From the NCBI GenBank assembly GCA_035415725.1, contig DAOOGN010000050.1, positions 1 to 31,648 of the forward strand: a stretch of 31,648 nucleotides of DNA. Direction: 5' to 3'. This DNA comes from DSWT01 sp035415725 (GTDB taxonomy: Bacteria > Chloroflexota > Anaerolineae > B4-G1 > SLSP01). Positions within the stretch are counted from its first letter, which is position 1, and each line of letters begins with the position of its first letter. The translations under genes were made by a program, and so were the position numbers. Shown here one piece after another: positions 1-8,560 of the stretch. The notes below the pieces were generated by a model. The model had not been told where the DNA came from. It saw nothing but the letters and a program-made list of their open reading frames with translations, and did not search any database.

Positions 1-90
1 CATACACTACTTGTGCCGCAGTTCCGTTTTTTGTCAATACCGGGCCCTGTTTATCGAGGCATTTGTCAAAAGTCCAATTCTGAAAATATC

Positions 91-286
91 CGGTTTTGTA
101 GGGGGTATGGCGGGCGGCGAAGCCGCCCACCATACCCCCATTTCTTTGCCCCTTTCTCCCCTGCTTGCGGGGGAGCAGGGGACTGGGGGATGAGAGGGTC
201 ATCACCTATGGCCGAAATGGCATCCCATGATGCACCATCCTCAAAGTCCCGTTCGCAGCCTGGCAAGGGCGGCTGAATAGTGACCA
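91..286 (-). repeat. Dispersed GC-rich intergenic repeat, family A, copy 1
   Basis: This stretch is the reverse complement, with divergence, of the sequence starting at about 8200. Both copies share a block reading roughly GTCACTATTCAGCC, a CCTTGCCAGG block, a GGTGCATCAT block, CCCTCTCATCCCCC, and a long palindrome. Here the palindrome spans 101-139, with arms around a GGCGGCGAAGCCGCC core. No gene is visible from 1 to 311. Short open frames inside are by-products of the repeat. It lies just downstream of the L,D-transpeptidase stop codon, so the hairpin could also end that transcript, although no clear T-run follows. Confidence 0.75.
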
Positions 287-311
287 TTGCTGTGGCGATA
301 CACAGCGTCCT

Positions 312-1331
312 TTACGCGATAACGACGACGCGCGTGCCTTCTTCGGGCGTCGAGCGATAGGTATACAGCTCGTAGGGAACGGCCGGTTCGACCCAACGGA
401 AAACCCACCGCGCGGCCTGGCTCGACACGTTGAGGCAGCCGTGGCTGTGACGGCGTCCGTAGTCGTTGTGCCAATACGTGCCGTGGATGGCAACTCCCGA
501 ATTAGTGAAGTACGAAGGGAAAGCCACCCCCACCAGATCGTAACCGTCGCCCACCATCCGCTGCGCGTGGCGTTTGTAAAGGATGCGGAACTTGCCCAGC
601 GGCGTCGCCGTGCCCCATAGCCCGGAGGCTACCGGCGTGGAGAAGACCGGAGTCTGTCCCTCGAAACAGGTCAACATCTGGTCACTGATGTCGACCTGCA
701 CCCATTTGTCGGGATGTCCCGGCGAGAGGGGCGCCAAGTCCTCGGGAGTGATCGGACGCAACATATTGGCCGGGACGTAAGGGCCGGGCGACCACGTGAT
801 GCCTTCCTGGAGTTGGTACCACCACGCGCCCTCTGTATCCTGCACCGCACCGACAACACGGTACGCGGTTTCGTAGTACAGCCGACGCGAGGCATACGGC
901 GAATTGGGCGCAGGGCGGCTGATGGCGACAGGCACGGTGACTTCGGCCCAAAAGCCGGGCGCTGTGACCTCGGTCACAACGTTGGTCTGGAGGATGTTTT
1001 CGGAAGGGTGAACATATCCGCTGTGGATGAAGCCGCCTTCGGTGTAGTACCACAGCGGATTGCTGGGCCAGGGCGCTTCCCCCACCAATGAGGCTTTTAA
1101 CGGGATCACCTCATCGCGCGTTTTCCACTCGACGACTTCGGCGGTGGGGGAGGGCGCCTTGCGGATGGCTTCGTGGTAACTGATGATGCGTCCCAATGAG
1201 GCCGGCGGCGGCAGAAATTCCGGCAGATCCCACTCCGTTGAGTAGGCCAACACCGGCGTCTTCTGTAACCATAACCACGCGAGCGAGGCGCTGCCTAATT
1301 TTAAGAATTGACGACGATTGATAGATTTCAT
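312..1331 (-). CDS. L,D-transpeptidase (YkuD domain) with twin-arginine signal
   Basis: Predicted secreted L,D-transpeptidase of 339 residues that would cross-link peptidoglycan stem peptides, or attach proteins to them, outside the membrane. The N-terminus (SINRRQFLKLGSASLAW) is a twin-arginine signal followed by a hydrophobic stretch. The middle, residues about 70-200, resembles SH3-like or repeated beta modules but I cannot name it firmly. The YkuD catalytic domain is C-terminal: an HGTYW motif is followed by HSHGCLNV, whose Cys (about residue 299) is the expected nucleophile and His the partner. The ATG at 1331 has a GAGGA Shine-Dalgarno site 8 bases upstream. It lies 37 bases behind the sugar transporter gene and is probably the last gene of that operon. 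Family assignment is firm. The exact cell-wall role is inferred. Confidence 0.93.
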   Translation of the reverse strand: MKSINRRQFLKLGSASLAWLWLQKTPVLAYSTEWDLPEFLPPPASLGRIISYHEAIRKAPSPTAEVVEWKTRDEVIPLKASLVGEAPWPSNPLWYYTEGGFIHSGYVHPSENILQTNVVTEVTAPGFWAEVTVPVAISRPAPNSPYASRRLYYETAYRVVGAVQDTEGAWWYQLQEGITWSPGPYVPANMLRPITPEDLAPLSPGHPDKWVQVDISDQMLTCFEGQTPVFSTPVASGLWGTATPLGKFRILYKRHAQRMVGDGYDLVGVAFPSYFTNSGVAIHGTYWHNDYGRRHSHGCLNVSSQAARWVFRWVEPAVPYELYTYRSTPEEGTRVVVIA

Positions 1332-1368
1332 CTGCTGTTTCCTCGATACGTTCTATGGACATTCTCTC

Positions 1369-2838
1369 CTACTGCTGCGGCATGGACGGCATAACCGCAG
1401 CTCCGCTCAGACGCCGGGCTTCGCGTTGCTGGCGGCGGGCCAGCAGCCGCCTCACCCGGTCATACCGCTGGCGGTCCAGCGGGTAGAACCACGCGACGAT
1501 CATGACGCCGATCAAGAGCAAAGCGCCCAGCGGTCCGGTGAGAATGCGGATGCCCAAAATCGCGGATTCCGGCTGCGTGAACTGCGTCACCCCTGCTGGC
1601 GGAACCTGGTATCCCAGCCAACCCAGCGCCTGCAAGGCCATAAAGATGGCAAAAGCCGTGGTCAATTTGCGGATGAAGTTCTTGACCCCGTAGTAAATGC
1701 CTTCGTGACGTTGCCCGGTGCGCAATTCGTCCCAGTCGATGACGTCGGGGAAGATGGCGTCGGGCAGTACGTGCGCTGCCGAGACGCTGACGCCGATCAG
1801 TACGGCCATCACCACCACCGCTGTGTAGTCCAGCGGTGGGATAAAGTTAATCAACAGCAGCAGAATCACCCAGAAGCCAATGGCGATGATGTACGCTTTG
1901 TGCTTGCCCAGATGACGCGCCAGCCACGTCCAGAAGGGCAGGACGATGACGGCGGTGAGCAGCATAGCGCCCAGCGCCACCGATTCGACGGGCATACCGA
2001 TCCATGGCACTGTCGCCAGCAGGTTGCCCTGCGCGATCCAATAGATGAGGAAATACGGCAACGCCACACTGATCAGATCGAACGTCACCCAGTTGAGCAT
2101 GTAGAGCGCGGTGGCGTAGCGGAAGGGGATATTCTGCCAGGCCATGCGCAGTGTGGCTTTGAAGGAGACCGTCTCTGCCGGGCGTTCGGAGTTCGATTTT
2201 TCGCGCACGCTGAAGAAAATCAGCAGGTAGGGGATGACCGCCGAGGCGCCAAAGAGCGCCGCGGCGATCATATAGCCTTGTTGTTGGGTGCCTCCACGAC
2301 TCAGCGTCGCATCCACGATCATCGGCGCGGCCACGGCAGCGGCGATGGAGGCGATGAGGTTGAAGAACATGCGATAGCTGGCGAGAGAAGTACGCTCATC
2401 ATAATCGGAGGTGATTTCGGGGGTGAGCGCGTGATAAGGCACAATCACGAACGTCTGGAATGTGTCACTGAGAGCATACGTCAGCATCATGTGGATCATC
2501 AACATGATCTGGCTCTTCCACGGCGGCGCCCACCACAGGATCAGGAAGGCTAAGCCGTAAGGTACGGCGAAGAAGAGCAGAAAAGGCCGGCGCCGTCCCC
2601 AGCGGGTATGGGCTTTGTCACTGATGACGCCGACCAGGGGATCGTTGATGGCATCCCAGAGCACGCCGAAGAAGGCGGCGAAGGAAGCCAGCCGTGGTTC
2701 GAGTCCCACCACGTCCGTCAAAAAGATAGCATAGAAGACCTGGCGCAGCGTGTTGAACGTTGCCATGCCCCAATCGCCGGTCCCGTAAATGACTTTAGTG
2801 ATCCAGGGAAGCTCTTGTTTCTTCAGAGGTGTGTCCAT
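1369..2838 (-). CDS. GPH-family (MelB-like) sugar:cation symporter
   Basis: Integral membrane transporter of about 489 residues with roughly 12 hydrophobic segments, in the glycoside-pentoside-hexuronide branch of the major facilitator superfamily. The diagnostic loop is clear: DPLVGVISD followed by RWGRRRPFLLF between segments 2 and 3, and an early YGTGDWG motif. Such proteins usually import sugars with Na+ or H+. The substrate cannot be read from the sequence. I chose the ATG at 2838 (MDTPLKKQELPW) because AGGAC lies 7-8 bases upstream. An ATG at 2859 is possible but has no evident ribosome site. The start sits inside the 3' end of the upstream GNAT-like gene (44-base overlap), which suggests translational coupling. 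The L,D-transpeptidase gene follows closely. Confidence 0.9.
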   Translation of the reverse strand: MDTPLKKQELPWITKVIYGTGDWGMATFNTLRQVFYAIFLTDVVGLEPRLASFAAFFGVLWDAINDPLVGVISDKAHTRWGRRRPFLLFFAVPYGLAFLILWWAPPWKSQIMLMIHMMLTYALSDTFQTFVIVPYHALTPEITSDYDERTSLASYRMFFNLIASIAAAVAAPMIVDATLSRGGTQQQGYMIAAALFGASAVIPYLLIFFSVREKSNSERPAETVSFKATLRMAWQNIPFRYATALYMLNWVTFDLISVALPYFLIYWIAQGNLLATVPWIGMPVESVALGAMLLTAVIVLPFWTWLARHLGKHKAYIIAIGFWVILLLLINFIPPLDYTAVVVMAVLIGVSVSAAHVLPDAIFPDVIDWDELRTGQRHEGIYYGVKNFIRKLTTAFAIFMALQALGWLGYQVPPAGVTQFTQPESAILGIRILTGPLGALLLIGVMIVAWFYPLDRQRYDRVRRLLARRQQREARRLSGAAVMPSMPQQ

Positions 2839-4000
2839 GATGGTGTCCTGTGTGTTCATGATTGATGTGAGGGTCCGCGAATGATAGGGCGCGCCGGTAA
2901 ACCCGATGACGCTTGTACCACTGCACGCCGATGGCATTCATGTCTCCCAGGCTTTTGGTATTTGTCTCCAACACCTGGGCAAGATCGCAGAAGGTGGCCT
3001 GAGCGGCCTTCAAGGTCCTGGCGAGTTCAACGTACAGCAGAGTACTGCCGCCCATCCCTTGATATTTCGGCAGCAGGCCGATACCGTTCCCGCACATTCG
3101 CCGGGTGCGTTTGAATTCTGCCAATATGCGAATCCAACCGAAAGGCCACAGTCGCCCGCGCGTTTTCTTGAGCGCGTCGGAAATGTCCGGGAAGACAAAA
3201 GCGAAGCCGGCGATGTCGTCGCCTTTCATCACGATCTTCATCAGCCGGGGATCGGCGACGGAGAGCAGTTGCCTGCCGATGAGCTGGACTTCGTCGTCGT
3301 CCAGGGGATAATATCCCCAGGCGTGGGTAAAGGCTTCGTTGTTCACCCGTTGAACCCGGGGAATCCATGCGCGCAGTTCACGCTTGCTGGTGAAGGATTT
3401 TACCCAGAAGCCACGCCGTGCTTTGATTTTCTCGGCCAGGGTGTAGAAGCGCGCATCAAGATCATGGCCGGCGGTGACATAACCGGAGAGATAGTCGATC
3501 TCTTTGGCGAAGCCGGCGGCTTCCAGCAGACGCGGGTAGTAGGCGTAATTGTACGGCATACTCAAGGCCGCGCGATGCTCGAACCCCTCGACCAAAATGC
3601 CCACGGCGTCCGCCCGTAGAAATCCCTTGGGGCCATAGAGCATATCAAGGCCGCGCCGCGTGGCCCACGCCGCCGCTGCAGCGAAAAGTCCGCCCGCCAC
3701 GGCCATGTCGTCGATGGCGTCGAAAAGATAAAAGAACGCGGCCCGGCATTGATTGTACTCGTTGTAGCGGCGATTTTCGAGCACGGCGATGCGCCCCACA
3801 ACGTCCCGACCTTCTTCGGCGACAAAGAAGTCGGCCTCCGAATGTTTGTAGAAAGGATAATGCCGCCGGTCCAGCACCGCCTTGACGCTCGCTGCCAGCG
3901 GCGGCATCCATTGGGGACAATCCGCGTAGAGAGTGAACGGGAATTCGACGAACCGCCGAATGTCTCGGCGGTTCTCTGTATCCAACGGGCGAACTTGCAT
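2795..4000 (-). CDS. GNAT-like acyltransferase family protein (YghO-like)
   Basis: Soluble protein of about 401 residues resembling a family of large GNAT-fold proteins (E. coli YghO type) of unknown substrate. Recognisable parts are the opening VRPLDTENRRDIRRFVEFP with the nearby PQWMPPL, the central GFEHRAALSMPYNYAYYPRL, and a second acetyltransferase-like half with LPKYQGMGGSTLLYVEL and EVLETN-type motifs (here QVLETNTKSLGDMNAIGVQW). The ATG at 4000 fits the start of the family. A TTG at 4024 would add eight residues but matches nothing and lacks a ribosome site. The last ~20 residues are His-rich (HINHEHTGHHHGH) and are encoded where the gene overlaps the next one, so they may be a by-product of the overlap. 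It is the first gene of the GNAT-transporter-transpeptidase unit. Confidence 0.8.
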   Translation of the reverse strand: MQVRPLDTENRRDIRRFVEFPFTLYADCPQWMPPLAASVKAVLDRRHYPFYKHSEADFFVAEEGRDVVGRIAVLENRRYNEYNQCRAAFFYLFDAIDDMAVAGGLFAAAAAWATRRGLDMLYGPKGFLRADAVGILVEGFEHRAALSMPYNYAYYPRLLEAAGFAKEIDYLSGYVTAGHDLDARFYTLAEKIKARRGFWVKSFTSKRELRAWIPRVQRVNNEAFTHAWGYYPLDDDEVQLIGRQLLSVADPRLMKIVMKGDDIAGFAFVFPDISDALKKTRGRLWPFGWIRILAEFKRTRRMCGNGIGLLPKYQGMGGSTLLYVELARTLKAAQATFCDLAQVLETNTKSLGDMNAIGVQWYKRHRVYRRALSFADPHINHEHTGHHHGHTSEETRASLDH

Positions 4001-4041
4001 CCAGCCATCAAGATAAGCAATCAAAAAGGGTTCTTCAGGAT

Positions 4042-4160
4042 TTCGCGTGGTCGAAATAAAAAACCAGCCACGGATTTACACGCCAGGCATAAAAAATCAG
4101 TGTCATCCGTGGCAAAAACTAAAGCCGTTTTGCTATCACCACGCCAAGTCCCAGAGAACC
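4042..4160 (-). repeat. Dispersed intergenic repeat, family B, copy 1
   Basis: This segment is the inverted, diverged counterpart of 15239-15367. Shared blocks, read on the minus strand, are GGTTCTCTGGGACTT, GCGTGGTGA, TTTTAGTTTTTGCC, ACGGATGACAC, CTGATTTTTTAT, GCGTGT and GTGGCTGGTTT. It fills the gap between the AIM24-family gene and the GNAT-like gene and contains no convincing gene. The copies differ by small indels, as expected of old non-coding repeats. Confidence 0.8.
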
Positions 4161-4844
4161 TCAAGACTTCCTGGCGGGCATGTACTTCGCCAGTTTTGCG
4201 GCCAGGTTAGAAAGTGGCAGACTTTGCAGCCAGATTTTGCCTGGGCCGGTCAACGTTGCCAGGAAGAAGCCCTCGCCGCCGAATAGCATGTTAGAAAGCC
4301 CTTTGACCATCGCAATATCATATTTGACGGTCGGCTCGAAGAGGGCAATGTGGCCGGGATCCACTTTTATCGTTTCGCCGGGCAGCAGCGTGTATTCACG
4401 AATTTCGCCGGGGATTTCCAGGAAGGCCATCCCGGGGCCGGTAATCTGTTGCAGGATGAAGCCCTCGCCGCCGAAGAAACCGGTGCCCAGCTTTTTACGG
4501 AAGTGCATCTGCATGTCGACGGTGCTTTCGGCGCACATAAAAGCGTCTTTCTGGCAGATGAGACTCTGACCTGCACTCAGGCTAAAATCAAGGATATTTC
4601 CGGGCGCTTCGGGGGTGAAGACAATCATCGCTTCGGGATCACGGCTGGTATAGGTTGTCATGAAAAGGGATTCTCCGGCCAGGGCGCGACCCAGGCCCTT
4701 CATCAACCCGCCCTTGGTGTTGGTCGTCATCTCGATGTTGCCTTTCATCCAGGCCATGCCGCCGGATTCGGTATACATCGATTCGCCGTTGTTCAGGTAA
4801 ACTTCCAATGTGGGGAGCATAGTCCCGCGAATCTCATAGCGCAT
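4161..4844 (-). CDS. AIM24-family protein (TIGR00266-like)
   Basis: Protein of 227 residues of the AIM24/DUF124 family: all-beta proteins built from pseudo-repeats, conserved from bacteria to mitochondria, whose biochemical role is not established. The internal repeat is visible as FGGEGF followed by LQQITGPGMAFLE around residues 120-140, and again as FGGEGFFLATLTGPGKIWLQ near the C-terminus, the hallmark of the family. There is no signal peptide or membrane segment. The ATG at 4844 is fixed by a GGAGG site 7 bases upstream. A promoter-like pair lies at 4893-4920. The gene appears to stand alone between repeats, with no neighbour that hints at its job. Confidence 0.92.
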   Translation of the reverse strand: MRYEIRGTMLPTLEVYLNNGESMYTESGGMAWMKGNIEMTTNTKGGLMKGLGRALAGESLFMTTYTSRDPEAMIVFTPEAPGNILDFSLSAGQSLICQKDAFMCAESTVDMQMHFRKKLGTGFFGGEGFILQQITGPGMAFLEIPGEIREYTLLPGETIKVDPGHIALFEPTVKYDIAMVKGLSNMLFGGEGFFLATLTGPGKIWLQSLPLSNLAAKLAKYMPARKS

Positions 4845-4892
4845 AATGTTACCTCCTTACATCATGGGCTGATTAAAGAAATAAGCATCTTC

Positions 4893-4920
4893 ATTATAGC
4901 ATGGTCTACCGTTGCCGCAA
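4893..4920 (-). promoter_or_regulatory. Probable promoter of the AIM24-family gene
   Basis: Read on the minus strand there is a perfect -10 TATAAT (4893-4898), with TTGCGG as a weaker -35 (4915-4920) and a 16-base spacer. It precedes the start codon by about 50 bases, with the ribosome site in between. Confidence 0.6.
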
Positions 4921-4950
4921 GGGATGAAATGACAAATCGACCCTTTTCAA

Positions 4951-5010
4951 CCCATGATGCACCATCCCCAAAGTTCCGTTCGCCACCTGGCAAGGGTGAC
5001 TGAATAGTTA
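4951..5010 (-). repeat. Family A repeat, partial copy 3
   Basis: About 60 bases match one end of copy 1 (221-286): CCATGATGCACCATCC, AAAGT-CCGTTCGC, CCTGGCAAGGG and GACTGAATAGT. Only this end is present and the palindromic part is missing. It runs up to the stop codon of the homocysteine methyltransferase-like gene. Confidence 0.75.
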
Positions 5011-5883
5011 TCTTTTAAGGACAGCCGCCACCGCTCGAATATGGTCCGGTGTACTGCCGCAGCAGCCGCCGAAAATTTTAACGCCCGCTTCGGCGACAAA
5101 CCGCTGTGCGTACTCGGCCATGATGGCCGGCGTTACGTCATAGACCAGCTCACCGCCGGCGGCGTGTGGCAAGCCGGCATTCGGCTTCGCCATCAAGACG
5201 GCTTCCGGGACGGCGGCGCGCATCTTGAGGACGGCGTCGAGCGTTTCGCTCAACGTGCGTCCGCAGTTCGCGCCGACCACGGCAACGCCCATGCCCCACA
5301 AGGTCTGCGCGGCCTGCTCCGGCTTGACGCCCATCATCGTGCGTCCCTTCGTGTCGAAGCTCATCGTCGCCAGGATGGGCAGAGCGGTGACCTGCCGCGC
5401 GCCTTCGATGGCGGCGGTGGCTTCGTTCAGGTCGCTCATCGTTTCGATGAGGATCGCGTCGGCACCGCCCTCCGCCAGAGCCGCCGCCTGCGCGGCGAAT
5501 CCGGCGACAGCCCCGGTGTAGGTAAGGGAACCGAGCGGTTCGAGCATCTGTCCGGTCGGGCCGATGTCGCCGATCACGAGCGTCTGGTCTCCGGCGACCT
5601 CACGGGCCAGTTGCGCCGCCGCCAGGTTGACGGCATGCACCTGCGCGCGCAAGCCGTCACGCTCCAGGCGTGCGGGTGTACCGCCAAATGTGTTGGTCAG
5701 GATCATATCCGCGCCGGCGTCGATGTAGGCCCGGTAGAGCGCGCAGATGGCGGCCGGATTTTCAAGATTCCAGCGTTCCGGTGCCGCGCCGGGCGCGAGG
5801 CCGGCCTTTTGCAGCATCGTTCCCGTCGCGCCGTCGGCTATCAAAATGGATTTTTCGTTCAAAGCGGTGAGAAATTTGGACAT
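5008..5883 (-). CDS. Homocysteine S-methyltransferase-like protein
   Basis: Zinc-dependent methyltransferase of 291 residues, the size of a stand-alone homocysteine-binding domain (Pfam S-methyl_trans) rather than full MetH. It starts ILIADGATGTMLQ, as in this family. The three zinc-binding Cys are present in GANCG (about two thirds in) and GGCCGST near the C-terminus. The domain takes a methyl group from S-methylmethionine, betaine or a corrinoid protein and passes it to homocysteine. The donor used here is not evident, and no corrinoid or methylene-tetrahydrofolate reductase gene is adjacent. The ATG at 5883 is fixed by a very strong GAGGAGGGG site. An in-frame extension upstream to 6333 is open but runs antisense through the glycosidase gene and has no homology. 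Confidence 0.9.
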   Translation of the reverse strand: MSKFLTALNEKSILIADGATGTMLQKAGLAPGAAPERWNLENPAAICALYRAYIDAGADMILTNTFGGTPARLERDGLRAQVHAVNLAAAQLAREVAGDQTLVIGDIGPTGQMLEPLGSLTYTGAVAGFAAQAAALAEGGADAILIETMSDLNEATAAIEGARQVTALPILATMSFDTKGRTMMGVKPEQAAQTLWGMGVAVVGANCGRTLSETLDAVLKMRAAVPEAVLMAKPNAGLPHAAGGELVYDVTPAIMAEYAQRFVAEAGVKIFGGCCGSTPDHIRAVAAVLKR

Positions 5884-6029
5884 GGTTCCCCTCCTCAGTC
5901 CATAACCGGCCAGGACACAGAGTTCACAGAGAAAGTAAAAAACTCCGAATGACGAAATGAGAAACGAGCCACCCGTATGATACCACAGAAATGACGCCAG
6001 ACTACCCAAGCCGACCAGGGGGCTGCATC

Positions 6030-7631
6030 TCAGCGGACGATCAGCGCGTCGAGGCTGACCGTTCCGTCCATCGCGGTCAGTGTGAGCGTTTCGCCCTGCA
6101 CGCGGAGATGGCGCGACAGGACAACCGGCGCCTCGTGCAGTTGCAGGTCGCGGCTGTCGCCCGCCGCGTCGGCGACGCGCAGTGTCCCTGCGCCGGGCCC
6201 CGGCGTCAGGGTGAGGGTTCGCCCTTCCCAGGTGAAGGTGACGGTTGCTCCTGGCGTCAGCGTGCGGTACTGCCCCAACACGGCGTCGGGCGCGGCCACG
6301 TCCTCCCATGCGCCTGCGTAAACAAGCTGCCAACTTGTCTCCTGGTGAACGCCCACGTAGAGCGTCGGCTCCAACGTGTTGAGATACGTGGACAGGCTGT
6401 CATAAATGGGCAGTGGCGTGAAGTCCGGCTCGACCATGCGAAAGTAGTACATGGGCTGGTCGCGCTCCGCATCCGAGGCACGTTTGAAGAACCACACGGT
6501 CGTCACACCGGCCCACGGCCACTCGCGCTGGATGCGCTCGTAGGCCAGCGGCGCGTAGCGCGCTTGCTGCTCCAACGTCACCCGCCCGTAGCGGGCTTCG
6601 ATGCCCTCCGGCGCCGTGTTGCTGTTCATCTCGCTGATCCAGATGGGCTTGTGAGCATCGCCGTTGACGACCATCACATCGCGCACCCACAGCGGGCGCG
6701 AGAAGTTCACCTGTCCCGGCGTGGGCCGCATCCGGCGGTCGGTGGGACCGGACCAGAGCATGTAGTCGTTGACCGCCATCACGTCGAAACATGCCCCGGC
6801 GCCTGCATCGTACATCCGCTGGAGGAAGACCACATCCATCAGATTGTTACCGGCATAGGCCGGATTCCACGTGCCGAGTTCTACCGTCGGCGCCATCGCG
6901 CCGCTGATGACGACGGCTTGCGGATCGACGGCCTTGATGCGGGTGTAGGCCAGGCACAACAATTCCGTGTACGCTTCGGGATCGACCGGCTGATTGCCCC
7001 ATTCGGGGTAGATGTTCGGCTCGTTCCAGATTTGGTAATAGCGGATTCGCCCGGCGTAGCGTGAGACGACGGCACTGACATAGTCGCCGTAATCCGCGAT
7101 GTCGTCCGGCGGGCCGAATGCACCGCGCGCGGCCCCGTCGTGACGGCTCCACTCCGGCGGTGCTTCCAGGCGGGCGATGATCGCCAGGCCGTACTGCTCC
7201 GCGAGGGCGACGATGTTGTCGTATTTCTCCCACGCCGGGCGATAGGGTTCGTTACGGCGGTCTTCGAAATCGCCCTTGGCGTGGATTTCGATGTCGTACC
7301 AGGGGAAGGATTGCCGGATCCACCGGAAACCCGCGTCGGCGATCATCTGCAAGGATTGGGCGCGCTTTTCCGGTTCGACTTCCTGTTCCAGGAAGGTGTT
7401 CACGCCAAAGGGAGGCAAATCGGTGTGGGCGACGGCGACATCGTCTGCCGTTTGCGGCAGGGGACGGGTCCAGCGGAAGGCCCACTGCACCAGGCCGCGT
7501 AGTTGGGGGAGCAGACGCTCTTCGCCGGTGATGGCAAACAGGCGCGCGCGTGGATCGGGAAACAGCCACGCGACGCCCCACAGCATCACGAGAACGAGCA
7601 GGACAAGCACGAGCTGCCAGCGACGGTTCAT
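6030..7631 (-). CDS. Membrane-anchored TIM-barrel glycoside hydrolase (clan GH-A type)
   Basis: Protein of 533 residues with an N-terminal membrane anchor or signal segment (residues about 5-24) and an extracytoplasmic catalytic domain. The barrel shows FGVNTFLEQEVE, then WIRQSFPWYDIE, then the acid/base motif YQIWNEPN (Glu about 204) and a candidate nucleophile in IWISEMNSN (Glu about 334). The spacing suits clan GH-A enzymes such as GH5, GH39 or GH2-like cellulases and xylosidases. I cannot assign a family number or substrate. The last ~110 residues look like a beta-sandwich appendage. The start ATG at 7631 lies 12 bases after the small Cys-rich gene, so the two are probably co-transcribed. 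Confidence 0.85.
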   Translation of the reverse strand: MNRRWQLVLVLLVLVMLWGVAWLFPDPRARLFAITGEERLLPQLRGLVQWAFRWTRPLPQTADDVAVAHTDLPPFGVNTFLEQEVEPEKRAQSLQMIADAGFRWIRQSFPWYDIEIHAKGDFEDRRNEPYRPAWEKYDNIVALAEQYGLAIIARLEAPPEWSRHDGAARGAFGPPDDIADYGDYVSAVVSRYAGRIRYYQIWNEPNIYPEWGNQPVDPEAYTELLCLAYTRIKAVDPQAVVISGAMAPTVELGTWNPAYAGNNLMDVVFLQRMYDAGAGACFDVMAVNDYMLWSGPTDRRMRPTPGQVNFSRPLWVRDVMVVNGDAHKPIWISEMNSNTAPEGIEARYGRVTLEQQARYAPLAYERIQREWPWAGVTTVWFFKRASDAERDQPMYYFRMVEPDFTPLPIYDSLSTYLNTLEPTLYVGVHQETSWQLVYAGAWEDVAAPDAVLGQYRTLTPGATVTFTWEGRTLTLTPGPGAGTLRVADAAGDSRDLQLHEAPVVLSRHLRVQGETLTLTAMDGTVSLDALIVR

Positions 7632-7643
7632 GTCGTACTCTCT

Positions 7644-8018
7644 TTAGGGAGTGGCTGTCTGAACGGTTTTGTCTCCGAGGAGAACGGCAACGGATAAGGG
7701 CTGCTCTTTGCTGAGGTAGGCCTGGACATCCGCGAGAGATCTTTCGTAAAGCTCAAGCAGTGCGTCATCGTCGCCCTTGAAACCGCCGATGGTGCGCCGG
7801 GCACAGGTGCAGCATCCCAGTGAGGCGCGGTAACTGTCGAGGTCGCAGGTGAGGCAGCTTCCCAGCTTGATCATCATCAGCCCAAAGGCCAGCACTTCCT
7901 CATGGTTGTGGGGCAGGAAAGCGACCCGTTCGATCAAGTGCTGCCATTTAGGACCACGCAGATCCCGTAATTGCTGGATACAACGAGGGGGAAAAAGAAT
8001 CTCGCTATCTGGATACAT
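7644..8018 (-). CDS. Small Cys-rich conserved protein of unknown function
   Basis: Protein of 124 residues that resembles a small family I associate with Chloroflexota. No function is known to me. Its core reads FPPRCIQQLRDLRG, then LAFGLMMIKLGSCLTCD, then SYRASLGCCTCARRT, giving a CxxC followed by a CCxC cluster that could bind a metal or an Fe-S cluster or form disulfides. The C-terminal part is helical and acidic. There is no signal peptide. I chose the ATG at 8018. A TTG at 8042 is open upstream but has no ribosome site. It sits directly ahead of the membrane-anchored glycosidase and shares its promoter. The functional link between the two is unknown. Confidence 0.75.
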   Translation of the reverse strand: MYPDSEILFPPRCIQQLRDLRGPKWQHLIERVAFLPHNHEEVLAFGLMMIKLGSCLTCDLDSYRASLGCCTCARRTIGGFKGDDDALLELYERSLADVQAYLSKEQPLSVAVLLGDKTVQTATP

Positions 8019-8116
8019 TTTACTTTCTGCCGCCTCTCTCAAAACAAAGATGCATCTCTAGCGTGTAGCCAATTCGGGAAGCTCTCTTTGTTTGGGAGAG
8101 CCTGTACCTGTGGCTT

Positions 8117-8145
8117 ATCATAACACAAGAGACGCACTTTTTCAA
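8117..8145 (-). promoter_or_regulatory. Probable promoter of the Cys-rich protein/glycosidase operon
   Basis: On the minus strand a -35 TTGAAA (8140-8145) and a -10 TATGAT (8117-8122) are separated by 17 bases. The leader of about 90 bases before the ATG at 8018 contains a small hairpin with GCTCTC/GAGAGC arms. Confidence 0.6.
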
Positions 8146-8199
8146 GAGTTTTGCAGAGAATTTTTGGAAAATTGTACTTGTCAGGATGATATTGAACAC

Positions 8200-8520
8200 G
8201 TCACTATTCAGCCACCCTTGCCAGGTTTGGGGAAGGTGCATCATAGGTTGACGTTTCGGCTATATGCGCTGACCCTCTCATCCCCCAACCCCCTTCTCCC
8301 CCCCCAGCGGGGAAGAAGGAGGGCGAAAAATGGGGGTGTGGAGGGCGGCTTCGCCGCCCTCCACACCCCCTACAAAAAGCCCCCCTTCCCCAGGGAAGGG
8401 GGGGCAGGGGGTTGGGCTTATAGAAATACGAATAATCTCGTCATCCAAGAGCGCTTTACATACCCAAATCGGCGCCCAACCTACGATAGGGCATAAGTGG
8501 CTGTGCCAGGTTGATTAGTC
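8200..8520 (+). repeat. Family A repeat, longest copy (copy 2)
   Basis: The left part is the inverse of copy 1: a CACTATTCAGCC block, CCTTGCCAGG, GGTGCATCAT and CCCTCTCATCCCCC. It contains a perfect 18-bp inverted repeat with a 3-base loop (8332-8349 with 8353-8370, core GGCGGCTTCGCCGCC). The right part (about 8390-8520: GGGCTTATAGAAA, TCGTCATCCA, then GTGCCAGGTTGATTAGTC) matches 13945-14075 and, more faintly, 15380-15420. It occupies the gap between two divergent transcripts. No gene is seen in it. Confidence 0.8.
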
Positions 8521-8560
8521 CATCGAGGCAGAAATTCCACACCCGTTAGCCATGCTCGGA

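Noticed and set aside
1318..2553. Long plus-strand open frame of 411 codons
   Set aside because: It is antisense to the GPH symporter. Its translation is rich in Gln, His, Asp and Arg with no family pattern, as expected of the complement of a GC-rich membrane-protein gene.
5912..5936. Possible third dispersed repeat (AGGACACAGAGTTCACAGAG)
   Set aside because: Reminiscent of common bacterial intergenic repeats, but only one copy is present here, so it cannot be supported from the window alone.
5884..6333. N-terminal extension of the homocysteine methyltransferase-like gene
   Set aside because: The extra ~150 codons run antisense over the end of the glycosidase gene and are Arg/Pro-rich. The ATG at 5883 has a very strong ribosome site and matches the family start.
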